64,000 bases of DNA from assembly GCF_014648895.1 (NCBI RefSeq), contig NZ_BMRZ01000002.1, positions 372,001 to 436,000 on the forward strand, written 5' to 3'. Of the stretch, positions 34,840-43,562 are shown one piece after another; position 1 is the stretch's first letter; every line of letters begins with the position of its first letter. Under the pieces are notes generated by a model. The model was not told the origin of the DNA. It saw only the letters and a program-made list of their open reading frames with translations, and made no database searches. A program made the translations under genes and the position numbers. The DNA is from Streptomyces tanashiensis. GTDB taxonomy: Bacteria; Actinomycetota; Actinomycetes; Streptomycetales; Streptomycetaceae.

Positions 34840-35579
34840 GGAACACGCCTCACATAGCCGAAAAAGAGCAGTCGTCACTTCTGTGACCCGCACTACGGCC
34901 GACGCTACCGGAGGCGGAAATTCCTTTCCGGACGCGCGTCGCACCCACCAGCCGAATGGGCGCATTGCCCTGGCGGATTCCAGGAGCGTCTCCCGCGCCG
35001 CCCTCCTCCCTCGGCTCTCGGACTGCGCCTCCGACCGAGGGCGGAGTCACCTAGGTGATCCGCGGGAGCGAGACACCGTCGCAGCCTCAGCTCGCAGATG
35101 TGCCCCTCGGAGGGCCCTTGCCCTCTTGGATGATCCACTGTGAACGCCCCGCCCATAGGCATCCCCTTTCTGTGTCTGCGTCCAATGGCCCCCTGCGGCC
35201 GGAGACTGCTTGACTGACCGCACCGGCCGACGCGGAGGAGTGGCTCTCGCCGCGGCGGGACAGCCGGACAGGAGGGCCCTGCGCACCGCTCGCGGTGTTC
35301 GGTGCGCAGGGGCCCCCACGCGCGCGCGGCCGCTACACCCGCACGGGCTTCGCTCGCGCACGACCGGGCCGATTCCCTGTCCGCACCTCCAAATCGGCGC
35401 ATCACATATGCCACTCGATCTGGCTGATCCACCAAGTATTCATGAGGTTATTGCGGAACTCGGCACCGCAAATGCAGGATGAAGACGTGCCCGCCGACGC
35501 GGCGGCGCCGAGCGAGGGCGGCTCCGCGGGGGCCTCCGATCGCCACCGCTGTTCCTGCTCACGAGGCGAGGTAAGGCAA
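34840..35579. other. 740-nt gene-poor region with promoter signals and a low-GC patch
   Basis: Left part: upstream region of the Mop gene with inverted repeat GTCAC-TTCT-GTGAC at 34874-34887. Middle: GC-rich, no convincing gene. Right: 35401-35480 falls to about half G+C and contains a 24-codon frame at 35408-35482 with A/T-ending codons (starting MPLDLADPPSIHEV) and no Shine-Dalgarno. This may be a remnant of a foreign gene or a leader peptide for the methyltransferase at 35580. Confidence 0.5.
34874..34887. promoter_or_regulatory. Inverted repeat GTCAC-4 nt-GTGAC upstream of Mop gene
   Basis: Perfect 5-bp arms with TTCT spacer, 35-48 bp upstream of the Mop start; a candidate operator for a molybdate-responsive regulator such as the HTH-TOBE proteins. 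Confidence 0.4.
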
Positions 35580-36299
35580 GTGACGACCCGTACGCACGAC
35601 GGCAGCGCCGGTGACGTCGACCACGGCGCGACCAGCACCGGCGACGCCTTCTTCCGCCGGCCCGACGAGCGCATCGCCCGCTTCATCGCCGGGTCCCTCG
35701 GTGAAGCGCGGTCGGTCCTCCACGTGGGTGCGGGCGCCGGTTCGTACGAGAACGTCGTCGGTGCGGTGACCGCCGTCGGACCGTCCGAGGATCTTCCCTT
35801 CGCCGACGGCGCGTTCGACGCGGCGATGACCCTGTTCAGCGTGCACCAGTGGAGCGACGTCACCGCCGGCCTGCGGGAGATGCGCCGTGTGACGCGCGGC
35901 CCGGTGACCGTCCTGACCTGCGACCCCGCGCTCGTGCGGGACTTCTGGCTGTACGCGTACGCCCCGGAGGTCCTCGACACGGAAGCCCGCCGGTTCCCGC
36001 CCGTCGCCGAGATCGCCGCCGCCCTGGGCGGCACGGCGACGGTCGCGGCCGTACCGATCCCGCTCGACTGCACCGACGGCTTCAACGAGGCGTACTACGG
36101 CCGCCCCGAGCTGCTGCTCGTTCCCGCCGCCCGCCAGGCCTGCTCCGCCTGGAGCTTCGTCGACGACCGGACCCGGGAGCGTTTCGACCGGACACTCCGC
36201 CACGACCTGGTCTCCGGCGCCTGGGACGCCCGATTCGGTCATCTGCGCGCCCAGGCGACCTACCGGGGCTCCCTCGTCGTCGTCCGCGCCGTGCCCTGA
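35580..36299 (+). CDS. SAM-dependent methyltransferase, class I
   Basis: A 239-residue protein with motif I VLHVGAGAGSYE, LPFADGAFDAAMTLFSVHQWSDV and REMRRVTRGPVTVLTCDP, the UbiE/COQ5-like plan. It is a paralogue of the C-terminal domain of the MerR fusion at 2006-3121 (shared GAGxGSYE, FSVHQW/FSTVHHW, REMRRV, IPLDCTDGFNEAYYGRPE/IPWDCADGFLEAYWRRPE). The GTG start is supported by GAGG and AAGG just upstream; an in-frame ATG at 35472 is an alternative that would add 36 odd residues. Substrate unknown. Confidence 0.85.
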   Translation: MTTRTHDGSAGDVDHGATSTGDAFFRRPDERIARFIAGSLGEARSVLHVGAGAGSYENVVGAVTAVGPSEDLPFADGAFDAAMTLFSVHQWSDVTAGLREMRRVTRGPVTVLTCDPALVRDFWLYAYAPEVLDTEARRFPPVAEIAAALGGTATVAAVPIPLDCTDGFNEAYYGRPELLLVPAARQACSAWSFVDDRTRERFDRTLRHDLVSGAWDARFGHLRAQATYRGSLVVVRAVP

Positions 36300-36306
36300 G
36301 GGGGGA

Positions 36307-37107
36307 TCAGCGGCCGAAGGTGTCGATGTTCTCGACGAGCCAGCGGCCGTCGCGGCGCACGACGTCCAGGGCGAACATGGCTCCCGCGTAGACGCCCTGA
36401 TCCTGCGTCTTCGGCTTCTGCTTCCCCCCGCCGGCCTTGCCGTTCCCGGCCGTGCTCACGCTGCTCTGGTCGGCGTACACCAGGACCCTGGCGCGGTCGC
36501 CGTCGATCCGCTCGACCGCGCTGTCGGTGACGGTCGTGGTGATCACCGTCTTCTGCCGTGCGGCCTGGGACAGCACCCCGGAGAACAGCGTCCGGTGCTG
36601 CTCCACGGCCCTGCCGGTGAGGAGGGTCTTTCCGGCGCGTTCGAAGGGGCCGGTGTCGGCGTGGTCGTACGAGAAGAGTGCGGCGACGGCCGCCGCGGTC
36701 TGTCCCTTGATCTCGCTGGTGCGGGCGAGGTCGGTCAGGGCCGTGTTGCCGCGCGCGGGGTCGTCCCTCAGTTCTCCCGCCCTGCTGTGCGCCCACCCCG
36801 CGAATCCGCCGAGGAGAAGGGTCAGCAGGCAGAGGATCACCAGGGGTGCGAGGTGACGGCGCCCCGCCCTGTCCGTCTCCGGACGAGCGGGGGCCACGGT
36901 CTCCTCCGCGCGTGCGCCGCCCGCGGTGTCCTCCTTCGCCGCTCCCCTTGCCTCTCGTACGGGCTTCGCCGCCGTTCGCCGCCCTGGCGCCGAGTCGGGC
37001 TCGGACAGGAGACCGACGGGCGAGTGGGTCCTCGGCGCGGGGGCCGGCTGGTCGGCGAGGGCCTGGCGGCGGCGCTGGCGGTTGAGGTGGTGGCGGGGCG
37101 TCGGCAT
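36307..37107 (-). CDS. Mce-associated membrane protein (fourth in operon)
   Basis: A 266-residue protein with a long charged, disordered N-terminal cytoplasmic region (1-85), one membrane helix (LAPLVILCLLTLLLGGFAGW) and an external domain of the Mce-associated (Mas) type: GNTALTDLARTSEIKGQTAAAVAALFSYDH, LTGRAVEQHRTLFSGV, VVRRDGRWLVENIDTF. Mas proteins are thought to stabilise Mce complexes. The start follows AAAGGAC. It is the last gene of the mce operon. Confidence 0.8.
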   Translation of the reverse strand: MPTPRHHLNRQRRRQALADQPAPAPRTHSPVGLLSEPDSAPGRRTAAKPVREARGAAKEDTAGGARAEETVAPARPETDRAGRRHLAPLVILCLLTLLLGGFAGWAHSRAGELRDDPARGNTALTDLARTSEIKGQTAAAVAALFSYDHADTGPFERAGKTLLTGRAVEQHRTLFSGVLSQAARQKTVITTTVTDSAVERIDGDRARVLVYADQSSVSTAGNGKAGGGKQKPKTQDQGVYAGAMFALDVVRRDGRWLVENIDTFGR

Positions 37108-37157
37108 CGTGCGTGTCCTTTCGGGTGCTGGCGGCTCTCGTGGGCGGGACGGTCCGG

Positions 37158-37700
37158 TCAACCGGTCGCCGTGCCGCCCACGGGGGCCTGCCCCAGAGCG
37201 CTGAGCTTCCACTGGCCGTCGGTGCGCGTGAGTTCGCCCAGCATCCGGCTGTCCTTCTCCGTGCTCTTGCTGTCGGGCGTCGTGACGGTGATGCGCAGCG
37301 CGACGAGCAGGCGGGCCCGCCCCGCCCGGTCGTCGAGTTCGGTGACCGCGCCGGACAGCACCCGGGCCGTGGTCACCGTCTTCGCCGTCTTCACCTGACT
37401 TGTGAACTCCGTGCGTCCGTCGACCAGTTGCTCGTGCAGCTCGCCCGTCGTCGAGGTCTCCCAGAGGTCGAGCCCCTGGTCCACGCGCCGGTGGTCGAGC
37501 GTGTTCAGGTTCTGCACGGCCTGCTCCCCCGCCGCGAGGGCCCGGTCGCGCTGCGCCGCGTACGCCGCGGAGTCGTCGTGGGCCGCGGCGTACCAGCTCC
37601 GGCCTTCCCAGGCCGCGAATCCCCCCGCGACCAGAGTGAGCACGAGGGCCACGGCCAGGGCCGGCCGGTTGCCCGCCGAGGCGCGGACCTGGCGTGTCAT
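37158..37700 (-). CDS. Mce-associated membrane protein (third in operon)
   Basis: A 180-residue protein (188 if started at 37724) with one N-terminal membrane helix (RPALAVALVLTLVAGGFAAW) and a compact external domain (NLNTLDHRRVDQGLDLWETSTTGELHEQL...DGQWKLSALGQAP). It is similar in plan to the gene at 38452 (NVLNTLD-type motif, WRDASTGPLR). The ATG at 37700 has GGGAG at good spacing; the alternative ATG is 2 nt after the upstream stop. Part of the mce operon. Confidence 0.78.
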   Translation of the reverse strand: MTRQVRASAGNRPALAVALVLTLVAGGFAAWEGRSWYAAAHDDSAAYAAQRDRALAAGEQAVQNLNTLDHRRVDQGLDLWETSTTGELHEQLVDGRTEFTSQVKTAKTVTTARVLSGAVTELDDRAGRARLLVALRITVTTPDSKSTEKDSRMLGELTRTDGQWKLSALGQAPVGGTATG

Positions 37701-37726
37701 GGGGTTCTCCCGTCTCCCGCTCATCG

Positions 37727-38455
37727 TCAGCGGGCCTTGATGTCGACGATCAGCCACCGGTCGCCCTGGTACTTCGCGGTGACGGTGAGCTGTGCCGCGG
37801 CCGTCGAGGCGGCCGCCTTGTCCCGCCGTGAGGTCTGGTCGAGGAACACGAGGAGCCGCGCGCTGTCCCCGTCGAGTTCGATGACGCCGGTACGGACGGC
37901 CTGGGTGGACAGGGTGATGCGCTGCTCGACCAGGTTCGCGCGGACCTGGGCGAGCAGGTCGCTGTACTGGCGGGCCGCGCGCCCCGACAGGACGGTGCGG
38001 GCGGACCGTTCGGCGGCGTCGGTCTCGGCCGGCGTGTACGAGAAGACCCGGGCCAGGCCTTCGGCGACATCACCGCTGACGCGGGTGGTGCTCCCGGTGT
38101 CGGTGAGGGCCTGGTTGCGCGCCGACGGGGTCGAACGGAGCTGGTGGGCGGTGTGGAAGAACCAGCCCCCGCCGAGGAGGAGGACGATGAGGACGACGGC
38201 GAGGGCGCTCTTGCGCCACGCGGGGGTGAAGCGGCGGGTGCTGACCGCGGGGCCGGTCCCGTCTCGGTCCGCGGAGCCGGTCCCGTCTCCGTCCTCGCCA
38301 GACCCGTCTGCGGCTTCGTCCTTGTTCGCGGCCGCCTTGTCGTCCTTCTCCGTGGCCTGGGGCGCTTCCGGCTGCCGGTCGTCCCCGACCGCGTCCGGCG
38401 CCTCCTCGTCGGTCCCGGCGTCCGCGCCGGTCGTCTTCCGCAGCAGTCGCGTCAC
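37727..38455 (-). CDS. Mce-associated membrane protein (second in operon)
   Basis: A 242-residue protein with an acidic disordered N-terminus (about 70 residues rich in Asp, Glu, Gly), a membrane helix (SALAVVLIVLLLGGGWFFH) and a Mas domain homologous to that at 36307 (NQALTDTGSTTRVSGDVAEGLARVFSY, LSGRAARQYSDLLAQV, GDRWLIVDIKA). The GTG start overlaps the upstream stop (GTGA) and has GGGGACGA before it. It is part of the mce operon. Confidence 0.8.
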   Translation of the reverse strand: MTRLLRKTTGADAGTDEEAPDAVGDDRQPEAPQATEKDDKAAANKDEAADGSGEDGDGTGSADRDGTGPAVSTRRFTPAWRKSALAVVLIVLLLGGGWFFHTAHQLRSTPSARNQALTDTGSTTRVSGDVAEGLARVFSYTPAETDAAERSARTVLSGRAARQYSDLLAQVRANLVEQRITLSTQAVRTGVIELDGDSARLLVFLDQTSRRDKAAASTAAAQLTVTAKYQGDRWLIVDIKAR

Positions 38456-38976
38456 TCGTCCCCGCCCTCCTCGCCCTTTTCCGCTCCTGCCACGGGCACC
38501 GCGCTCAGTGCCGCGACCCGCCACGTGTTCTCGCCGGTGCGCGTCAGGACGGCCTCCAGGCGTTTGCGGTCGGTGGTGGCGGTGGCGGCTCCGCGCGGGG
38601 TGACGTCGACGCGAACCGTCGCGATGAGCTTCGCCGTACCGGCTCGCACGTCGAGCGCGGTGAGCGCCGCCTCGGTGACCGTGGCGCGTGCCGAGGCGCC
38701 CACCGTGGCTTCGGTGCGGCCGAGTTCGGTGCGGAGCGGTCCGGTGGAGGCGTCGCGCCAGGCCCGGATGCCCGCAGCGGCGCGTTCGCGGGTCGAGGCG
38801 TCGAGCGTGTTCAGGACGGTGATGCGGTTCCGGCCCTCGGCGAGCGCGGTGTCGCGTTCCCGGCCGAAGGCGAGCTCCTCGTCGGTGCGGGCCTGGGCGT
38901 AGGTCCAGGCTCCGGTCCCGCAGAAGCCGAGGGCGACGACGAGGGCGGCGACGCCCAGGGCCTGGGCGCGCTTCAT
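38452..38976 (-). CDS. Mce-associated membrane protein (first in operon)
   Basis: A 174-residue protein with an N-terminal helix (ALGVAALVVALGFCGTGAWTYAQ) and an external domain (RDTALAEGRNRITVLNTLDASTRERAAAGIRAWRDASTGPLR). It is the same type as 37158, so the four Mas genes form two alternating pairs of subtypes. It overlaps MceF (ATGA) and the next Mas gene (GTGA), so translation is coupled through the block. Confidence 0.8.
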   Translation of the reverse strand: MKRAQALGVAALVVALGFCGTGAWTYAQARTDEELAFGRERDTALAEGRNRITVLNTLDASTRERAAAGIRAWRDASTGPLRTELGRTEATVGASARATVTEAALTALDVRAGTAKLIATVRVDVTPRGAATATTDRKRLEAVLTRTGENTWRVAALSAVPVAGAEKGEEGGDE

Positions 38977-40247
38977 CGGCTGCCCCCGGTGTTCACAAGG
39001 AGGAGACCGGCCATGTCCGTCGGGCCGCCCGCCTCGCCGGGCAGGGCGAGCGCACCGGGCAGGCTCTGCTGCGTGCCGGTCGTGGTGCGCGTGCTGCCGG
39101 AGGGGAGGGAGCCGGGTCGGGCCGGGGTGGGCACGGCGCGGGTCCCGGGGGCGTGGGCCGAGCCGCGCACGTTGACCCCGGTGGAGGCCGGGGAGGTGCA
39201 GGAGGCGCCGGAGTTGAGGGCGGGCGCGGTCCCCAGGTCCAGTCCGTTGCGGTAGCGCGTACCGCCGTATCCGGAGGTGCAGGGCAGCGGCTTGAAGAAG
39301 GTGACGGCCATGCCGAAGTTCACGTGTCCTCCGTCGACGGTGGTGGCTCCCGCCGAGACGGCCGCCGGGAACTTCACGAGGAGTTCCTCCGTGCCGCGCT
39401 GGCGGGTGACGGCGATCTCCGAGGTGGTGAGGAGGTTGGCGAGGACGACGCCGAGGCTCGGGTCGAGGTCGCGCAGCAGGCCGCTGACCTGGCCGGTCGC
39501 GTCGGGCGTGACGGCCAGGAGGCGCCGCAGGTCGGCGTCGGAGCCCTTGAGGGTGGCGGCGAGGTCGCGGGCGCCGGTGGCGAAGTCGCGGATGGCGCGG
39601 CTCTCGTCGGCCTGGGTGCGCAGGACGACCTCGCCGTCGTCGATGAGCCGTGTGGTGGCCGGCAGGGACCGGTCGGCGGCCTGGACGAATCGGCTGCCGT
39701 TGTCGAGGAGGACCTGGAGGTCGTCGCCGTGTCCTTCGAAGGCCTTGCCGAGTTCGTCGACGACCGTGCGCAGGGAGTCGAGGGGTACGGAGCGGGTGAG
39801 GTCGTTCATGCTCGCGAGCACGTCGGTGACGGGGGCCGGCACGTCGGTGTCGGTCTGTTCGATGCGGGCGCCGTCGGCGAGGAAGGGGCCGCCGTCGCTC
39901 TCGGGGCGGAGGTCGATGTACTGCTCGCCGACGGCGGAGAGTCCGGCGACGACGGCGCGCGCGTCGGCGGGGATCCGTGGCGCGGACTTCTTGATGCGCA
40001 GTTCGGCCACGACGCCGTCGGCGGTGAGGTCGATGGCTCCGACGCGGCCGACGGAGACGCCCCGGTAGGTGACGTCGGAGTGGGTGAACAGGCCTCCCGT
40101 GCGGGCGAGGTGGACGCGGACGGTGTAGTGGTCGGCGACTCCGGCGTAGCGGCCGAGGTCGGCGTAGCGGACGCCGACGAAGCCGAGGACGAGTACGGCG
40201 ATGACGAGGAACGCGAGGTTCTTGAGCCGTACGGTGCGGGTGATCAC
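38973..40247 (-). CDS. mceF-like: MCE family protein, MceF position
   Basis: A 424-residue protein: membrane anchor near residue 12-28, MCE/MlaD domain (YTVRVHLARTGGLFTHSDVTYRGVSVGRVGAIDLTADGVVAELRI, ADARAVVAGLSAVGEQYIDLRP) and a long helical region predicted to form the tunnel, then a low-complexity C-terminal tail rich in Ser, Thr, Pro and Gly. The six Mce proteins assemble into a needle-like conduit carrying lipids across the envelope. Overlaps both neighbours by ATGA. Confidence 0.9.
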   Translation of the reverse strand: MITRTVRLKNLAFLVIAVLVLGFVGVRYADLGRYAGVADHYTVRVHLARTGGLFTHSDVTYRGVSVGRVGAIDLTADGVVAELRIKKSAPRIPADARAVVAGLSAVGEQYIDLRPESDGGPFLADGARIEQTDTDVPAPVTDVLASMNDLTRSVPLDSLRTVVDELGKAFEGHGDDLQVLLDNGSRFVQAADRSLPATTRLIDDGEVVLRTQADESRAIRDFATGARDLAATLKGSDADLRRLLAVTPDATGQVSGLLRDLDPSLGVVLANLLTTSEIAVTRQRGTEELLVKFPAAVSAGATTVDGGHVNFGMAVTFFKPLPCTSGYGGTRYRNGLDLGTAPALNSGASCTSPASTGVNVRGSAHAPGTRAVPTPARPGSLPSGSTRTTTGTQQSLPGALALPGEAGGPTDMAGLLLVNTGGSR

Positions 40248-41461
40248 CGCTTCTCGCCTCCGTCCTTGGGTGTGGTGGCGGGTGCCGGTGGGGTGCCCGT
40301 CGAGACGGGGGGCAGCGGGAGTGCCGAGGGGGCGCCGTTCGCTCCCGCTCGTCCGCGGGCGGTGGAGCCCGGAGACGACGGGGAGGGGCTCGGGGTGGGG
40401 TCCGCCTTGGGGATCAGGGGCGGGATCACCTGGGTGCCCGGGGCGGCGGCGAGGTGCAGATAGGTGTTGAGGTAGTCGCCCTTGATGCCGCGCATCACCT
40501 CGTCGGTGAAGGGATACGTGAGGAGCACCTGGAGCGATTCGGGGAGGTCGGCACCGGCGTCCGCGAGGGCCGTCAAGGTCGGCGCGAGGGCCTTGAGGTC
40601 GGCGATCATGTCCTTCTTGCTCGCGTCGATGGTGCTGACGGCGACTCCGGAGAGGGTGTCCAGGGCGCGCAGCATCGTCAGCAGGGAGCCTCGCTGGTTC
40701 TCCAGCGTCTTGAGGCCGGGTGAGAGTCCGGTGAGGACGGTGTCGACGTCCTTCTTGCGGCCGGCGAGGGTGGCGGAGAGGCGGTTGACGCCGTCGAGGG
40801 CGCGGGTGATGTCGCCGCGGTGCGCGTCGAGGTTCGTCACCAGGGTGTTCACGCGGTTCAGCATCGAGCGGACCTCCGGCTCGCGTCCGCCGAGGGCGGC
40901 GTTGAGTTCCCGGGTGATGGTCTTGAGCTGGTTGACTCCGCCGCCGTTGAGCAGCAGGGACAGTGCGCCGAACACCTCCTCGACCTCTGTGTTGCGGCCG
41001 GTGCGTGCGAGCGGGATGACGCTGCCGTCGGTGAGGTGTCCGCCGCTGTTCTTCTGCGGGGCGACGAGCTGGATGTACTTCTCGCCGAGGAGGCTCGACT
41101 GTTCCAGGCGTGCCCCGGCGTCGGCGGGGAGCCGGACGTCGCCGTTGATCTTCAGGGTGACGCGGGCGGACCAGGTGCCGGTCCCCAGTTCGATGGCGGT
41201 CACGCGGCCGACGGCGACGTCGTTGACCTTGACCGCGGACTGCGGCACGAGGCTCAGTACGTCGTCGAGCTCGGCGGTGACCGTGTAGGGGTGGGAGCCG
41301 AGGTCGGCGCCGCCGGGCAGCGGGAGGTCCTCGATGCCGTCGAAGCGGACGGGGTGGGCGGGGATCGCGCCGAGGACGACGGCGAGTCCGAGGCCGAGCG
41401 CGACGGCTCCGGCGGCTCCGGCCCCGACGGCCTTGCGGGAGGGCAGGGTGTCTCGTCTCAC
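40244..41461 (-). CDS. mceE-like: MCE family protein, MceE position, without lipobox
   Basis: A 405-residue protein that starts at a GTG overlapping the upstream stop (GTGA). After a hydrophobic segment comes [42 protein letters not shown], the typical MceE MCE-domain entry. MceE of mycobacteria is a lipoprotein, with a Cys just before the LPLPGG segment; here that region reads [13 protein letters not shown], without Cys. A helical tunnel region and a Ser/Pro-rich tail with [10 protein letters not shown] follow. Confidence 0.9.
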   Translation of the reverse strand: MRRDTLPSRKAVGAGAAGAVALGLGLAVVLGAIPAHPVRFDGIEDLPLPGGADLGSHPYTVTAELDDVLSLVPQSAVKVNDVAVGRVTAIELGTGTWSARVTLKINGDVRLPADAGARLEQSSLLGEKYIQLVAPQKNSGGHLTDGSVIPLARTGRNTEVEEVFGALSLLLNGGGVNQLKTITRELNAALGGREPEVRSMLNRVNTLVTNLDAHRGDITRALDGVNRLSATLAGRKKDVDTVLTGLSPGLKTLENQRGSLLTMLRALDTLSGVAVSTIDASKKDMIADLKALAPTLTALADAGADLPESLQVLLTYPFTDEVMRGIKGDYLNTYLHLAAAPGTQVIPPLIPKADPTPSPSPSSPGSTARGRAGANGAPSALPLPPVSTGTPPAPATTPKDGGEKR

Positions 41462-42516
41462 CGCTCCCCCTCTCCGGTGCGCGTCGAGGGGCTGCCCGTC
41501 CCCGGGGTTCCGGTGCCGGAGGAGGCGCCGGTCACGGGCAGCGGGAGGAGGGGTCCGCCCATGCTGATCTCGTTGAGGTTGGCGCGGCCGTCGAGGGTGC
41601 GGGTGTCCTTGTTGTAGGCGTTGACGACGTTGCTCGCGGCGAGCGGGGCGACGTCGAGTGCCTCCGCGAGGGAGGCCCGCTGGTCGACGAGGGTCTGGGT
41701 GAGGGGGACGAGCCGGTCGATGTTCTTCTTCAGCTCGCCGCGGTTGTCCTTGATGAACGTCTTGACCTGGGCGAGGGCCTTGCCGAGTTCCTTGAGGGCG
41801 CCGGCGAGGTCGTCCTTGTTCTCGGCGAAGTAGCCGACGACCTCGTCCAGGCGTTCCTGCGCGGTGCGGACGTCGCCGTCCTTCTTCTTGAGCATGGTGG
41901 TGAAGGTCTGGAGCTGGCTGAGGGTGGTGAACAGGTTCTCGCTGCTGCCGTCGAGGGTCTTGGCGGCCTTGCCGAACTGTTCGATGGAGGTGCCGATGGC
42001 CGTGCCGTTGCCCTTGAGGTTCTTCGCTCCGGTGTCCAGGAGTTCGGAGAGGGCTCCGGTGGAGTTGGCGCCGTCGGGGCCGAGGGCGTCGCTCAGTTCG
42101 GTGATCGAGTCGTAGAGCTGGTCGATCTCGACGGGGGTGCGGTTGCGGGCGGCGGGCAGCTGGGCGCCGTCCGAGAGGGCGGGGCCGGTGCTGTAGGCGG
42201 GGGTGAGCTGGACGTACCGGTCGGCGACGATGCTCGGGGCGACGACGAGGGCGCGTGCGTCGGCGGGGACGCGTACTCCTCCGTCGAGCCGGAGTTCGAC
42301 GCGGACCCGGGTGCCCTGCGGCTCCACGGATTCCACCTCTCCCACCCGGACGCCGAGGACGCGCAGGTCGGATCCGGCGTAGATGCCGACGGCCCGGTCG
42401 AAGTAGGCGGTGACGCGGATGCCGTCGTCGTCGAGGACGCGGACGGCGACGAGGCCGCAGGCGGCGAGCACCGCGAGGGCGAGGCCGGCGACGAGGGGCT
42501 TTCTGGGCTTGGTCAT
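41458..42516 (-). CDS. mceD-like: MCE family protein, MceD position
   Basis: A 352-residue protein with a hydrophobic N-terminus containing LAAC (Cys20, lipobox-like, though followed by more hydrophobic residues), MCE domain ([57 protein letters not shown]) and a long coiled region. Gene order and the ATGA/GTGA overlaps place it fourth of the six Mce subunits. Confidence 0.9.
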   Translation of the reverse strand: MTKPRKPLVAGLALAVLAACGLVAVRVLDDDGIRVTAYFDRAVGIYAGSDLRVLGVRVGEVESVEPQGTRVRVELRLDGGVRVPADARALVVAPSIVADRYVQLTPAYSTGPALSDGAQLPAARNRTPVEIDQLYDSITELSDALGPDGANSTGALSELLDTGAKNLKGNGTAIGTSIEQFGKAAKTLDGSSENLFTTLSQLQTFTTMLKKKDGDVRTAQERLDEVVGYFAENKDDLAGALKELGKALAQVKTFIKDNRGELKKNIDRLVPLTQTLVDQRASLAEALDVAPLAASNVVNAYNKDTRTLDGRANLNEISMGGPLLPLPVTGASSGTGTPGTGSPSTRTGEGER

Positions 42517-43562
42517 CGTTCACCGCTCCCCTTGGCCGTCGCCGTCTGTTTCGGCGGCAGGCATCCGGTCCTGGGCTGCGAGGTCTCGGGCAGATAGGTG
42601 CGGGGCACCACACCGCACAGGTAGCTGTCGAACCAGCGGCCGCTGCCGAGGGTGTTGCCGACGAGCCGGTAGTACGGGCCGATGAGCGCGAGCGTCTTGT
42701 CGAGCTGGCCGCTGTTCTTCTCCAGGACGCCGGTGACGCGGCTGAGGGCCTTGAGGGTGGGGCCGAGCTGCTTGTTGTTGTCGCCGACGAGGCCGCTGAG
42801 CTCGGTGCCCAGGTCGCGGCTTCCCTTGAGCAGGGCGCGGATGGCATCGCGGCGCTTCTTGAGCTCGCCGAGCAGCGATCCGCCGTCCTCGATGAGGATC
42901 TCGAAGCTGGACTTCTTGTCGTCCAGGGTCTTGGTGAACTTCTTGCTGTTCTCCAGGAGCCGGGCGAGCTGGGTGTCGCGCTTGGAGACGGACTTCGACA
43001 GTTCGGAGAGGCCGGTGGCGGCGTTGCGTACGTGCGGCGGCGAGTTCTTGAAGGTGTCGGAGATGGTCCGGAAGCTCTCCTCCAGCTTCTCGGTGTCGAT
43101 GGCGTCGACGGTGCCGCTGAGGTCCTGGAAGGCCTGAGTCACGTCGTACGGGGACGTGGTGCGGGACCGGGGGATGCGGGTGCCGGGGTCCTGCGGGGCG
43201 GAGCCCAGCGGGTCGAGCGCCAGGTACTTCTCGCCCAGGAGGGTCTTGATGGCGATGGCGGCGGTCGACCGGTCGCCGATCCAGGCGTCGCCGATCTCGA
43301 ACGTCACCTTGACCTTGGGTCCGTCGAGGGCGACCTCGGTGACCTTGCCGACCTTGACGCCGGCGATGCGGACCTCGTCGCCGGCGTCGAGTCCGGCGGC
43401 CTCGGTGAAGTCGGCGCTGTAGGCGGTGTCGCCGCCGACGAGGGGGAGCCGTTCCACGTTGTACGCGAGGACGGCCAGGAGGGCGAGGACCAGGAGTCCG
43501 ACGAGGGCCACGGCGACGGGGTTGCGTTCCTTGACCGGCTTGAGCCGGCCGCGCGGGCTCAT
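42513..43562 (-). CDS. mceC-like: MCE family protein, MceC position
   Basis: A 349-residue protein: N-terminal helix ([22 protein letters not shown]), MCE domain ([50 protein letters not shown]), coiled region, and a C-terminal part with [14 protein letters not shown], a motif shared with MceB (YGSWFNLYLCEARV). Start chosen at 43562 because the ATG overlaps the MceB stop (ATGA). Confidence 0.92.
   Translation of the reverse strand: MSPRGRLKPVKERNPVAVALVGLLVLALLAVLAYNVERLPLVGGDTAYSADFTEAAGLDAGDEVRIAGVKVGKVTEVALDGPKVKVTFEIGDAWIGDRSTAAIAIKTLLGEKYLALDPLGSAPQDPGTRIPRSRTTSPYDVTQAFQDLSGTVDAIDTEKLEESFRTISDTFKNSPPHVRNAATGLSELSKSVSKRDTQLARLLENSKKFTKTLDDKKSSFEILIEDGGSLLGELKKRRDAIRALLKGSRDLGTELSGLVGDNNKQLGPTLKALSRVTGVLEKNSGQLDKTLALIGPYYRLVGNTLGSGRWFDSYLCGVVPRTYLPETSQPRTGCLPPKQTATAKGSGER

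Noticed and set aside
34199..34857. Plus-strand frames antisense to the Mop gene
   Set aside because: Mop domains on the minus strand are clear and repeated; the plus frames mirror that repeat only.
40244..42847. 867-residue version of the MceE-position frame
   Set aside because: The upstream 462 residues are an Arg/Pro shadow of the MceD and MceC genes; the GTG at 41461 with GTGA overlap is the natural start.
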